Of a stretch of 33,242 nucleotides of DNA, positions 15,868 to 22,924 are shown piece after piece; the first letter of the stretch is position 1, and each line of letters opens with the position of its first letter. Under the pieces are notes generated by a model. That model was not told where the DNA came from and did not search any database. It saw nothing but the letters and a program-made list of their open reading frames with translations. A program made the translations under genes and the position numbers. This DNA is from JBJKPP01 sp046706145 (GTDB lineage Bacteria > Bacteroidota > Ignavibacteria > Ignavibacteriales > Ignavibacteriaceae): the NCBI GenBank assembly GCA_046706145.1, contig JBJKPP010000265.1, positions 1 to 33,242 of the forward strand, read 5' to 3'.

Positions 15868-16956
15868 GTGAGTGTTAAACTAAGAACAAAGAAACTTTCC
15901 GATGGCTCAGAGTCATTCTATCTTGATATTTATGTTAAAGGAAGTAGGTCTTATGAATTCCTTGATATTAAGATTAAGAAGAACGATTCAGAAAGAAAAC
16001 AAAAAAAGGAATTAGCCGAAGCAAAGCGGTCAAAAAGAGAATTAGAGATAATATCCGATTATCACGATTTACCTAAAAATTTTAATGGAGATGAAGATTT
16101 CTTAGAATACTTTGAAAGTAATACTAAGGATTATACTTATGTATCTGTATATAATGATTTCAAAAGATTTGTTGATAACAGGACCATAAATGGGAAATTA
16201 CCATTTAAGATGTTATCGGAAAAGATAATTGATGATTATAGAGAACATTTAGAGAAGTCTATTAAGAATTCCTCAGCCTGGGCATATTTGGCAAAACTGA
16301 AAACAATCTTAAACAAAGCTATTAAAGAAAAGCTAATTGTAAAAAGCCCCGCAAAATTTGTTAGAATAAAACTTGAAGATATAGACATACCTTTTCTAAC
16401 TGAAAAAGAAGTTAGAGACATGATAAATACGGAAGCACCGAATATAGAACTTAAGAAAGCTTTTATATTTTCTTGCTTTACTGCCTTAAGGATTTCAGAT
16501 GTAAAAAAGCTTACTTGGTCTGAAATAAAAGAAGGAAGATTATATTTTAGACAAAAGAAAACAAGGGGTATTGAATACTTTACATTACCTGAAACAGCCC
16601 TAAATTTCCTATACTTGAATGTGAACAAAAGTGAAATAGAAGGAAACAAACTTGTTTTCAATTTGTACGATAAAAGGCTAATGAACAAGGAATTGAGCCT
16701 TTGGGCTACCAATGCAGGGATTAATAGACATATAACTTATCATGTTTCAAGGCATACATTCCCTACTTTAGCTTTAAGTTGTGGTGTAGATATATATACA
16801 GTAAGTAAAATAATGGGACATAAATCAGTTAAAATGACAGAAGTATATGCAAGAATAATAAATAAAACAGTAGAGGAAGCAATAAAAAGATTACCTGCAA
16901 TTGAAGTAAATAAAAAAGATATTCAGTATAAAGAAATAAATAAAAAAGCTGTTTGA
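15868..16956 (+). CDS. Tyrosine recombinase / phage-type integrase
   Basis: A 362-residue site-specific recombinase. The N-terminal arm-binding part (SVKLRTKKLSDGSESFYLDI) and the SAM-like core-binding domain (about 75-165) precede the catalytic domain. Catalytic residues are visible: R208 in FTALRISDVKKLTW, a likely Lys at 230-231, H292-x-x-R295 in YHVSRHTFPTLA, H318 in IMGHKSVKMTEVYARI, and nucleophile Y327. All are present, so it is probably active. The family is the one found in Bacteroidota phages, ICEs and genomic islands. The start is a GTG at 15868 after AAGGT (15856-15860). Direct repeats of TTGTTAC lie at 15828 and 15839, just upstream. It defines the accessory region as an integrated element. 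Confidence 0.95.
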   Translation: MSVKLRTKKLSDGSESFYLDIYVKGSRSYEFLDIKIKKNDSERKQKKELAEAKRSKRELEIISDYHDLPKNFNGDEDFLEYFESNTKDYTYVSVYNDFKRFVDNRTINGKLPFKMLSEKIIDDYREHLEKSIKNSSAWAYLAKLKTILNKAIKEKLIVKSPAKFVRIKLEDIDIPFLTEKEVRDMINTEAPNIELKKAFIFSCFTALRISDVKKLTWSEIKEGRLYFRQKKTRGIEYFTLPETALNFLYLNVNKSEIEGNKLVFNLYDKRLMNKELSLWATNAGINRHITYHVSRHTFPTLALSCGVDIYTVSKIMGHKSVKMTEVYARIINKTVEEAIKRLPAIEVNKKDIQYKEINKKAV

Positions 16957-16976
16957 AATAAAAAACAGAATTAAAA

Positions 16977-17702
16977 ATGAAAGAAGATATTAATGAGACT
17001 AATGCCCTTAGTGAAGCAGAAAAATATTTAAATCTGCCTATTCATAAACACTTAAATATCCAGTTTATTAGATTTTTAAATGATTTTGGAATTGAAGGGA
17101 ATATTTTAGAAGCTGCTGAACAAATAAATTGGGAAAGAATACTTAATATATATGATAGTGAAGTTATAAGACTTTGGAATAAATTATTAATACCTAAAAA
17201 TATTGAAGGACTGGAAGATTTAAAAAGCGGATTAAGAGGGGCTTTACTTCAAACAAATTTACATACTCTACTCTATCTTGTATATAATATATTTAGATGG
17301 AATGTAAGGGAAAATAACCTATTGGTTGAAAGTTTTAATAAGGAAATTGACAGAAAATTACCTACATTATTACACTTTTCCTTTGCGTCATTCGATTTTG
17401 TTTTTGCCTTAATAACCTTAAGCAATGAAAATAATCCGGATGTACAAATAATTTTAATTGATAAGCTTAAAAAACTTGCTGAGAGAGGACAAAAGCTAAC
17501 AGGAAAGAAGGTATTACCAAAAGAACTAAAAGCATTCCAAATGGTTTTAGAAAGATATAATGAACTAATTCAGAATAACCATAAATCACTTTATTCAACT
17601 ATTGCAAGGCAGGTGGCAAGAAAGGTTTTAGGCTATAAAAACAAAAAAGAACAAGATAGATTTTATCATAGATTCATTGATTGGAAAGGAAAACTAAAAT
17701 AA
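16977..17702 (+). CDS. Unknown protein, integrase-associated
   Basis: A 241-residue soluble protein that I do not recognise. It starts 20 bases after the integrase stop and is likely cotranscribed with it. It is predicted mostly helical, with no signal peptide. Features: LNLPIHKHLNIQFIRFLNDFG near the start (split as PIHKHLNIQFIRFLNDFG), a hydrophobic centre (LLHFSFASFDFVFALITL), and a basic C-terminus (SLYSTIARQVARKVLGYK, then RFYHRFIDWKGKLK) that could bind nucleic acid. The position between integrase and excisionase-like gene suggests a role in mobility or its control. No catalytic motif is visible. Confidence 0.75.
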   Translation: MKEDINETNALSEAEKYLNLPIHKHLNIQFIRFLNDFGIEGNILEAAEQINWERILNIYDSEVIRLWNKLLIPKNIEGLEDLKSGLRGALLQTNLHTLLYLVYNIFRWNVRENNLLVESFNKEIDRKLPTLLHFSFASFDFVFALITLSNENNPDVQIILIDKLKKLAERGQKLTGKKVLPKELKAFQMVLERYNELIQNNHKSLYSTIARQVARKVLGYKNKKEQDRFYHRFIDWKGKLK

Positions 17703-17772
17703 TCTATCCGATTTACCCGAACCGGATGAAATTTTAAAAAGTTACTTGTCAACCGAGAATACATCGTATAAA

Positions 17773-17805
17773 TTTGTTCCAATCTATTATATATGTAGGA
17801 ACAAA
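17773..17805 (+). promoter_or_regulatory. Inverted repeat upstream of the excisionase-like gene
   Basis: TTTGTTCC (17773-17780) and GGAACAAA (17798-17805) are perfect 8-base inverted arms with a 17-base AT-rich spacer, ending 2 bases before the ATG of the HTH gene. A second pair, ATCCG (17706-17710) and CGGAT (17723-17727), lies just upstream. This could be an autoregulatory operator for the HTH protein or a leader hairpin covering the ribosome site (GTAGGAAC), which would limit translation. Confidence 0.5.
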
Positions 17806-17807
17806 AC

Positions 17808-18107
17808 ATGTCAGAAAAAACAATAACTAAAGTATATGATGAAATATTAGTAGTGAAGTCTTTACTTGAAGATAAGACAGCGGAATATATTAATATTGAC
17901 CAAGCTTGTGCCTATTTGGGTTTTAAGAAAGGTTATCTATATAACTTAATTTGGCAGAAAAAAATTCCCTATTACAAACCAAACGGAAAGAAACTTTATT
18001 TTAATAGACGTGAATTAGCTGAATGGATAAGTAAGGGAAGAAATAAAACAGTTGACGAAGTAAAAGAAGAACATGAAAAAAAGCATAAAAGTCTATTATT
18101 TCATTAA
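17808..18107 (+). CDS. Excisionase-like helix-turn-helix (MerR-type, HTH_17) protein
   Basis: A 99-residue DNA-binding protein. Residues 27-74 match the winged-HTH excisionase pattern: YINIDQACAYLGFKKGYLYN, then LIWQKKIPYYKPNGKKLYF and NRRELAEWI. In this pattern the first helix pair reads DNA and the YYKPNGK-LYF wing follows. A charged C-terminal tail (EVKEEHEKKHKSLL) follows. Such small proteins act as Xis directionality factors or transcription regulators in Bacteroidota mobile elements. It comes after the integrase and the unknown 241-residue gene, which supports a recombination-directionality role. An 8-base inverted repeat lies directly before the start. Confidence 0.85.
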   Translation: MSEKTITKVYDEILVVKSLLEDKTAEYINIDQACAYLGFKKGYLYNLIWQKKIPYYKPNGKKLYFNRRELAEWISKGRNKTVDEVKEEHEKKHKSLLFH

Positions 18108-18155
18108 AAACCCCGTATTGATTAATAGACTTTATTTATAAACTAAATGAAAACT

Positions 18156-18383
18156 TTAACATACATCGAATCTATATCTCAGTTGTCTTTGATAGGTATC
18201 AAGCAAAGTTTCCATGACACGTTCAATTTCACTTTCTCTCAAATATATTCTCTTATCCTTAACATAAAAGCTAATTTGTTGTAACAAATTAGAACCGTCC
18301 CACGAAATGTTATTATATTTACTTGAAATAAAACCTGTGGCGGTATCATCAATTTTTCTTATTCTTTCTAAAGTATCTGCCAT
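18156..18383 (-). CDS. Small hypothetical protein
   Basis: A 75-residue protein read leftward, divergent from the HEYGH gene at 18499. The sequence looks coding rather than random: an N-terminal helix ADTLERIRKIDDTATGFI, then YNNISWDGSNLLQQISFYV and a helical, charged end ESEIERVMETLLDTYQRQL. There is no Shine-Dalgarno sequence before the ATG and no recognisable family. It could regulate or antagonise its divergent neighbours. A palindrome with 10-base arms (18271-18292) lies inside the gene. Confidence 0.5.
   Translation of the reverse strand: MADTLERIRKIDDTATGFISSKYNNISWDGSNLLQQISFYVKDKRIYLRESEIERVMETLLDTYQRQLRYRFDVC
18271..18292. repeat. Near-perfect 22-base palindrome
   Basis: Arms CTAATTTGTT (18271-18280) and AACAAATTAG (18283-18292) are exact inverted copies with only GT between. 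It lies inside the 75-residue gene and could be a protein-binding site or a hairpin in that mRNA. In AT-rich DNA one such palindrome per window could occur by chance. Confidence 0.6.
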
Positions 18384-18498
18384 TTTAGTATTATCATAAA
18401 AAAATATTTTACTTACTCGTGGAAATATAAGTTTATAAAATAGTATAATATAGGAGAGGATAAGAGAACTTTTTTATACTAAACCTATAAAGGACGAA

Positions 18499-18963
18499 AT
18501 GGAAAGTAAAAAATATATAGTTTCTCACATCAATAATATCGGGTTTAAACATACATTTATGATTGATAAAGATAAAAAATTACTTCAGGAGTTTTTAGAT
18601 AAAGGGAAACTTCGTGTTTATAAAGATTTTGTTAAAGAATTAATTTTATTAATTAAATCAAATGGATTTAAAGTTTCATGCAGATACGATTGTGAGCAAT
18701 CTATCACTGACTGGACTGCAAAACATGTTCGAATTTCACTTAAAAAAGAACCATTCGAAATATTGTGTGATTTATTTCATGAATATGGACATATTTTATC
18801 TGGTCAAAAAAAAATTAATTTAGATAAAAATGTATATAGTCGTGAAGATTTAGCATGGAATTATGCTTTTATTGAGTTTTTAAAACATGATGAATTATTA
18901 TCATTTGAGGGCGATTTTAATTCTTACAAAATAAAATGCTTGAAATCTTACAAAATAGATTGA
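18499..18963 (+). CDS. ImmA/IrrE-like putative Zn metallopeptidase (HEYGH)
   Basis: A 154-residue protein with a single clear motif: DLFHEYGHILSG, where H94-E95 and H98 form an HExxH zinc site. A downstream REDLAWNYAFIEFL segment (E116 or D117 as third ligand, W120) matches the second helix of compact ImmA/IrrE-type peptidases. Those proteins usually cleave a repressor or antitoxin after a stress signal, in phages and ICEs especially. The N-terminal half (residues 1-60) is unlike known ImmA proteins. An AAGGAC site precedes the ATG. The 300-residue gene begins 22 bases downstream, so the two form an operon with a third small gene. Peptidase activity is inferred from the motif only. Confidence 0.72.
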   Translation: MESKKYIVSHINNIGFKHTFMIDKDKKLLQEFLDKGKLRVYKDFVKELILLIKSNGFKVSCRYDCEQSITDWTAKHVRISLKKEPFEILCDLFHEYGHILSGQKKINLDKNVYSREDLAWNYAFIEFLKHDELLSFEGDFNSYKIKCLKSYKID

Positions 18964-18985
18964 AAGAATAAGAAAATTCACTAAA

Positions 18986-19888
18986 ATGAATGATTCAAGA
19001 CTGTATAAAGCAAAAAACATTAAAGAATTTAGTAGTGTTTTTTCAAACCCTTACGAGAAAATTCTTGAATCAATTGATGATATAATAAAAATTTTTTTAA
19101 CAAAACAATTAACACTGGACGAAGCTATTATAAGACTACAAGATTTAACCGGAGATTATGAATATACTCCATTTCAATGGATTTTATATCACATAATGAT
19201 TGATGATACAAATTTTAATATTGCTAATAATCTTTTGAAAAATAACCCCAATACCATTGTGTATAAATATTTTAAGGAGCCTAGTTACGGATTTAATTTG
19301 TTAAGTGATATTTATGAAAAAGAGATAAAGCACCTTCGTTATATTGAAATGCGAGCAAAGTTATTTAAAATATCGACCCTTTATCGTAATGAAAATAATG
19401 AAACTTGTGACAAGCAATTCTTACCTAAAATAAGTTCCACTTTTTTTAGAGACCATAAGTATACTTACGCCATTTATGATTCTGGAATAATTACTACTTA
19501 TAATAAAGGTGAAATTTGGGACGGAAAACTTAAAAAATACATAATCCCTGAAATTCATACATTGAAATCTAAGAGAAGTTTTTCATTTTCATTTTCAATA
19601 AATAATAAGAAATTCAAAAGTATCCACAACTTAGATGGTTCAAGAACCATTTTAGATGATGAAGGCAATTCCGAAACTTGGTATGCAGACGGTAGTTTTA
19701 TTATTAAATATAAAAATAGCAAAACAATCAATGTATATCCTGATGGTAGTTACGATACTATGTACGAAGATGGTAAGATCTTAAGTGTGGATTTCGAAGG
19801 GAAAGCAGTACAACGTAATCATAAAATAAATATAATTTTCAAAATGTTAAAAGAGATAATAAATGAAAAAAATACCAGAAGAGATTGA
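18986..19888 (+). CDS. Unknown protein with C-terminal DGS-type beta repeats
   Basis: A 300-residue protein of unrecognised family in the HEYGH operon. Residues 1-150 are helical and charged (for example EKILESIDDIIKIFLTKQLT). The second half becomes beta-rich and contains short repeats spaced by about 16-20 residues: NLDGSRTILDDEG, YADGSFIIKYKN, YPDGSYDTMYEDG. These resemble MORN- or RHS-like hairpins ('DG.....y..G'). There is no signal peptide, so a cytoplasmic place is likely. The end overlaps the next gene by 26 bases. Repeats of this type appear in proteins that bind other proteins or membranes; no enzyme motif is seen. Confidence 0.7.
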   Translation: MNDSRLYKAKNIKEFSSVFSNPYEKILESIDDIIKIFLTKQLTLDEAIIRLQDLTGDYEYTPFQWILYHIMIDDTNFNIANNLLKNNPNTIVYKYFKEPSYGFNLLSDIYEKEIKHLRYIEMRAKLFKISTLYRNENNETCDKQFLPKISSTFFRDHKYTYAIYDSGIITTYNKGEIWDGKLKKYIIPEIHTLKSKRSFSFSFSINNKKFKSIHNLDGSRTILDDEGNSETWYADGSFIIKYKNSKTINVYPDGSYDTMYEDGKILSVDFEGKAVQRNHKINIIFKMLKEIINEKNTRRD

Positions 19889-20138
19889 TTTAGGTTTCAA
19901 GGATGCCATTATTGAGATTGGGAAAATCGACAATAAATATTATGCTAAAACGGAAGAAATTGATGCCAAGGTTGAAATATCAAAAGAAGATTATAATAAA
20001 ATTGAAATGTATTGGAAAGAAAGTAAATCAATTTTATTAATTATTAACGAAATTATTCCTAACCCACAAAATGGTATTATTAGAAGTTCAAATTATAAAA
20101 TTGAATTAAATGTTGATGGCACAGAATGGCTTCATTAA
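19863..20138 (+). CDS. Small hypothetical protein, third gene of the HEYGH operon
   Basis: A 91-residue acidic, probably soluble protein. It starts with ATG at 19863 inside the end of the previous gene (26-base overlap, different frame), preceded by AAGAGAT, so translation is probably coupled. The sequence alternates strand and helix: IPEEIDLGFKDAIIEIGKID, KVEISKEDYNKIEMYWKESK, SILLIINEIIPNP, YKIELNVDGTEWLH. No family is recognised. Small acidic proteins after larger unknown genes in islands are often immunity or antitoxin proteins, but nothing in the sequence proves it. Confidence 0.65.
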   Translation: MKKIPEEIDLGFKDAIIEIGKIDNKYYAKTEEIDAKVEISKEDYNKIEMYWKESKSILLIINEIIPNPQNGIIRSSNYKIELNVDGTEWLH

Positions 20139-20365
20139 TTTTGGCATTGTATGATAAATAACAATTCTGAATAATTCATCAAAAAAAGATTTTAACTAGG
20201 TTTGTTTTCTTTGTTCTGAGGTAATTCTTTAGATTAAACTATAATTTTATAAACAAATGTAAACCATTAGTTGTTATTCTTTTATAATTTGTTAAAATTA
20301 AATTAATAAGTTTAAAGTTATAATATTGTATAGTAACATAACAAAATTAAAGTGACATACGTAAA

Positions 20366-20730
20366 ATGAAAATTTCGAAAATAGGTGAAAACTTTGTATT
20401 AAATGAATTAAATAAAAATAAGAAACGAGTTTACACATTTCATAGTCGTAATGAATACGGTTTTGATATTCGAGACGAAAAATCTAATCACTTTATAGAA
20501 GTTAAAAGCACTTCAAAAAAAATTTAAAAGATATTACTTTTCGTTATTTAACAAAGAAGGAATATAACAAGGCAAGATGGTGTATTAAAAATAGAAGGAA
20601 ATATGAAGTCTTTATAGTCATTGATGTTAAAAGTAACAATATTAGAGTGGCTAAAAGAATTTTAGCAAAGGATTTTTTAAAACTTTTGAAATTCGAAAAG
20701 TGGTGGAGATTACCTGTTCTAAGAAATTAG
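20366..20730 (+). pseudogene. DUF3883-like PD-(D/E)xK nuclease, split by a -1 shift at an A8 run
   Basis: An ATG at 20366 opens a frame encoding MKISKIGENFVLNELNKN and then YGFDIRDEKSNHFIEVKST before a stop at 20525. The frame one base back continues without interruption from the same A-run to a stop at 20728, giving LKDITFRYLTKKEYNKARW, KYEVFIVIDV and RILAKDFLKLLKFEKWWRL. Joined, they make a domain of about 120 residues with the D...ExK core (D in GFDI, E and K in IEVKS) and the 'lTkkEy..A' run seen in DUF3883/NO VEIN-type and related restriction-like proteins. The switch point is eight A's (20515-20522). In the zero frame this reads A-AAA-AAA, a classical slippery sequence, so it may be a decoded frameshift, phase variation, decay or a sequencing error. 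It lies 182 bases before the AbiC-like gene. Confidence 0.7.
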
Positions 20731-20912
20731 TAACAAAATATAATATTCATTAATAATACAAGTAGGTTGACAACTTCATATAAAAAATTACCCCCAAACA
20801 ATCTTAAAAACTTCTATTACATTATGCAGATGAAAAAGTAAAAAGTAGTTTTATAAACTACATTTAACCTTTTTAATTTTGGCAATATTTAATATAACTC
20901 TATTGATAAAGT

Positions 20913-21872
20913 ATGAAATTAAAATTTAAGTTCTCATTTTATTTTTTAATCTTATGTTTTACTGATTTGATTTTTGGGCAAAATATATCTGATACTACAA
21001 GGCCTATTAAAGTAAAAATAGTCAGTATTCCCAAAGCAGATTCATTCTGGCATACTTTTGTTTATGTTGCAATACCAGCTTTTTTTGTTGGAATAGCACT
21101 CTGGTTTATTCAATACATATCTCAGAAAAGATTAGCAAATAAACAGAACGAAGAACATAAAAAAGAGGTTGAAAGATTAGAGTCAATTCAGTTAAGAGAA
21201 AATTTTGAAAAATCTTTCTTTAATATATTAAGTCATCAAAATGAAATACTAAGAAATATAGCGTTAGAAGTTACCGCTAAGGGACATGTCTACAATTATT
21301 CAGGCGTAGAATTCTTTAATTATATAAAGTTTAAAATGAAACTCTTTTATAACTACCAATTAGCCATCCATGGAAAGGTCAAGACTGCACAAATAATTAG
21401 GTATAAGTTAGAATATAATAATTACTTTAGCGATAGTTTTTTTCACGACGTATCTAATTTCGCAAAAATTGCAAAGGCAAGCCCAGCAAAAGATACATCA
21501 GTTAATGAAATTGATTTTATGAAAAATTTGTCAAAATATACGTATCAACACTTATTTGATGTTTGCTATGATTATTTGGGACATTATTTCAGACATCTTT
21601 TTAACATTCTGAAATATCTGGAAAACAAAGATAAGGACATTGTAAAATATGAAGGAGATGTTAACTTTTACGCTGGTATGATACAGGCTAGGATGTCTTT
21701 TTCAGAATTATTTGTTTTGTTTTATGACGCTTTACTCTTTGAAAAAATGTCTTCTTATATTGATAAATATCACCTTATAGAAAACCTACCTCAGGAGGAA
21801 TTAATAAATGTGAAACATCAAGAATTTTACAATTGTAAGATGAAAAGTAAAAAGTATTACAATCATATTTAA
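20913..21872 (+). CDS. Putative phage abortive infection protein (putAbiC family)
   Basis: A 319-residue membrane-anchored protein. Residues 5-22 look like a signal or first TM segment (ending LIFGQ), and 46-69 are a strong TM helix (FWHTFVYVAIPAFFVGIALW). A Lys/Glu coiled-coil follows (70-95), then the soluble domain with ENFEKSFFNILSHQNEI (97-113) and the family-typical GHYFRHLFNILKYLE (223-237), ARMSFSELFVLFYDALLFEK and YHLIENLP. These segments match what I recall of the putative phage abortive infection family, named after lactococcal AbiC. Members are thought to stop phage growth by disabling the infected cell; the mechanism is unknown. It sits in an island next to a split nuclease. No Shine-Dalgarno is seen before the ATG. 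Confidence 0.85.
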   Translation: MKLKFKFSFYFLILCFTDLIFGQNISDTTRPIKVKIVSIPKADSFWHTFVYVAIPAFFVGIALWFIQYISQKRLANKQNEEHKKEVERLESIQLRENFEKSFFNILSHQNEILRNIALEVTAKGHVYNYSGVEFFNYIKFKMKLFYNYQLAIHGKVKTAQIIRYKLEYNNYFSDSFFHDVSNFAKIAKASPAKDTSVNEIDFMKNLSKYTYQHLFDVCYDYLGHYFRHLFNILKYLENKDKDIVKYEGDVNFYAGMIQARMSFSELFVLFYDALLFEKMSSYIDKYHLIENLPQEELINVKHQEFYNCKMKSKKYYNHI

Positions 21873-22318
21873 CACGAAGTAATTGAATAAATACATTCAA
21901 AAAATCAATATGAGTAAACTTTATTAATTGTTACTATAGTGTTATTACATTTTATATAAGATATTAAATTATAAGGAGTTAAATTAGTATCATTTAATTA
22001 ATAAGTGAAGTTAACTATGAATAGCACTCGTGTACTTGACAGATATGTTAGAGTTAGAAGTCCTAAGAAGCAAGATGATATTAATGCATAGAATATTTAT
22101 CATGTCTCGAATTTTAATGATATAAGAAATAAATGAAACATATATATACAACTGCACAAATATGTTCTAATAATTAACATTTGATGCAGTATAAGTAATG
22201 GTTAGCTGTCACGCTTTAAGATGTGTGCTAACGAAAAATAATTTTAGGAAATATAAGCTCTCTAAGTAGTATAATATTAATGAGGGTATTTTTATTTAAT
22301 TTAGGAGTTAAAAATAAA
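21873..22318. other. Non-coding spacer in the island
   Basis: 446 bases without a supported gene. It contains one member of a 15-base direct repeat, ATTTAATTAATAAGT (21992-22006, second copy 24023-24037), and a hairpin-like pair GTTAGC (22201-22206) and GCTAAC (22227-22232) with an extra CAC/GTG inside. A 24-codon open frame at 22017-22091 has no ribosome site and no recognisable product. Confidence 0.5.
21992..22006 (+). repeat. Copy 1 of a 15-base direct repeat
   Basis: ATTTAATTAATAAGT, identical to 24023-24037. The two copies bracket the last three small genes of the accessory region. The shared AATTAATAAGT part occurs a third time at 20301-20311, before the split nuclease. Pure AT content means chance is possible; a shared promoter element or short recombination repeat are alternatives. 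Confidence 0.5.
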
Positions 22319-22585
22319 ATGACAAAATCTAAAGAAATAATTATAAATGATATAAAAGATATGTTCTCTATAAATTATAGAGGGTATAAAATCGGACTAA
22401 GAGCTTTTCCTCAATCCATCCCATTGTTTTACATAAAAGGAATTAAACTTCTATATGGAGCAATTTGCCCATCTTTCAAAGATGCCAAAGAAATTGTTAA
22501 GATATTTTTAGACAAGGGGATGGTATTTTCAGAACGATTTTCTCTTAGTATTTCAAAAGGGATATTTATTATAAATCTTAAATAA
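22319..22585 (+). CDS. Small hypothetical protein
   Basis: An 88-residue basic protein of unknown family. The ATG at 22319 is preferred over the in-frame ATG at 22280 because AGGAG (22302-22306) precedes it. The product begins TKSKEIIINDIKDMFSINYR, then has FPQSIPLFYIKGIKLLYGA and a helical segment FKDAKEIVKIFLDKGM, ending in alternating hydrophobic strands FSLSISKGIFIINLK. No signal peptide or known motif. It stands alone with spacers of over 300 bases on both sides, so it is probably transcribed on its own. Confidence 0.55.
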   Translation: MTKSKEIIINDIKDMFSINYRGYKIGLRAFPQSIPLFYIKGIKLLYGAICPSFKDAKEIVKIFLDKGMVFSERFSLSISKGIFIINLK

Positions 22586-22924
22586 AATGTCAGATATAAG
22601 GCGCTTCAACTCCACAGGGTTTTCACATTCGGTAATTTTATAATTTTAAAGTGAACTATGCCGTTCCGGCTATCATGTTAAAAGTACTCATAATGAATTA
22701 ATTTACTTACAAAAATAAATAAACTCCATTCGCCAGATTATAGGCAGTTGTGTTTTCATACGGCATTTTCGTTTTTTGGCGGAAACCTAAACCTAAATCC
22801 ATTATATGATATAGTAGTAAAAATATTGGTAGTTATTAGGAAGATAAAAGCAAAATATGAAATGTGCCAATAATAGCTATAAAAATATGTTAGCTAAAAA
22901 AAAATTAAATGGGGAATAAAATTT
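22586..22924. other. GC-richer non-coding pocket in the island
   Basis: 339 bases with no credible frame on either strand. Parts are clearly less AT-rich than the genes around it. It contains GCCG-TTC-CGGC (22660-22670), a small perfect hairpin, and a longer segment around 22728-22790 in which CGCCA and TGGCG could close a stem, followed by a short tandem AACCTAAACCTAAA. This may be the remnant of another element or a structured RNA; I recognise no family. Confidence 0.4.

Noticed and set aside
16236..16712. 158-residue open frame on the minus strand inside the integrase gene
   Set aside because: It lies wholly opposite a gene with all catalytic residues conserved, and its product has no recognisable pattern; it is a shadow of AT-rich coding DNA.
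22017..22091. 24-codon open frame (MNSTRVLDRYVRVRSPKK...)
   Set aside because: No nearby ribosome site, no neighbour context and too short to judge; possibly the start of a decayed gene, but unsupported.
22201..22232. Possible integron attC site
   Set aside because: The arms are in the order GTT...AAC, the reverse of the RYYYAAC...GTTRRRY layout of attC, and no integron integrase is present.
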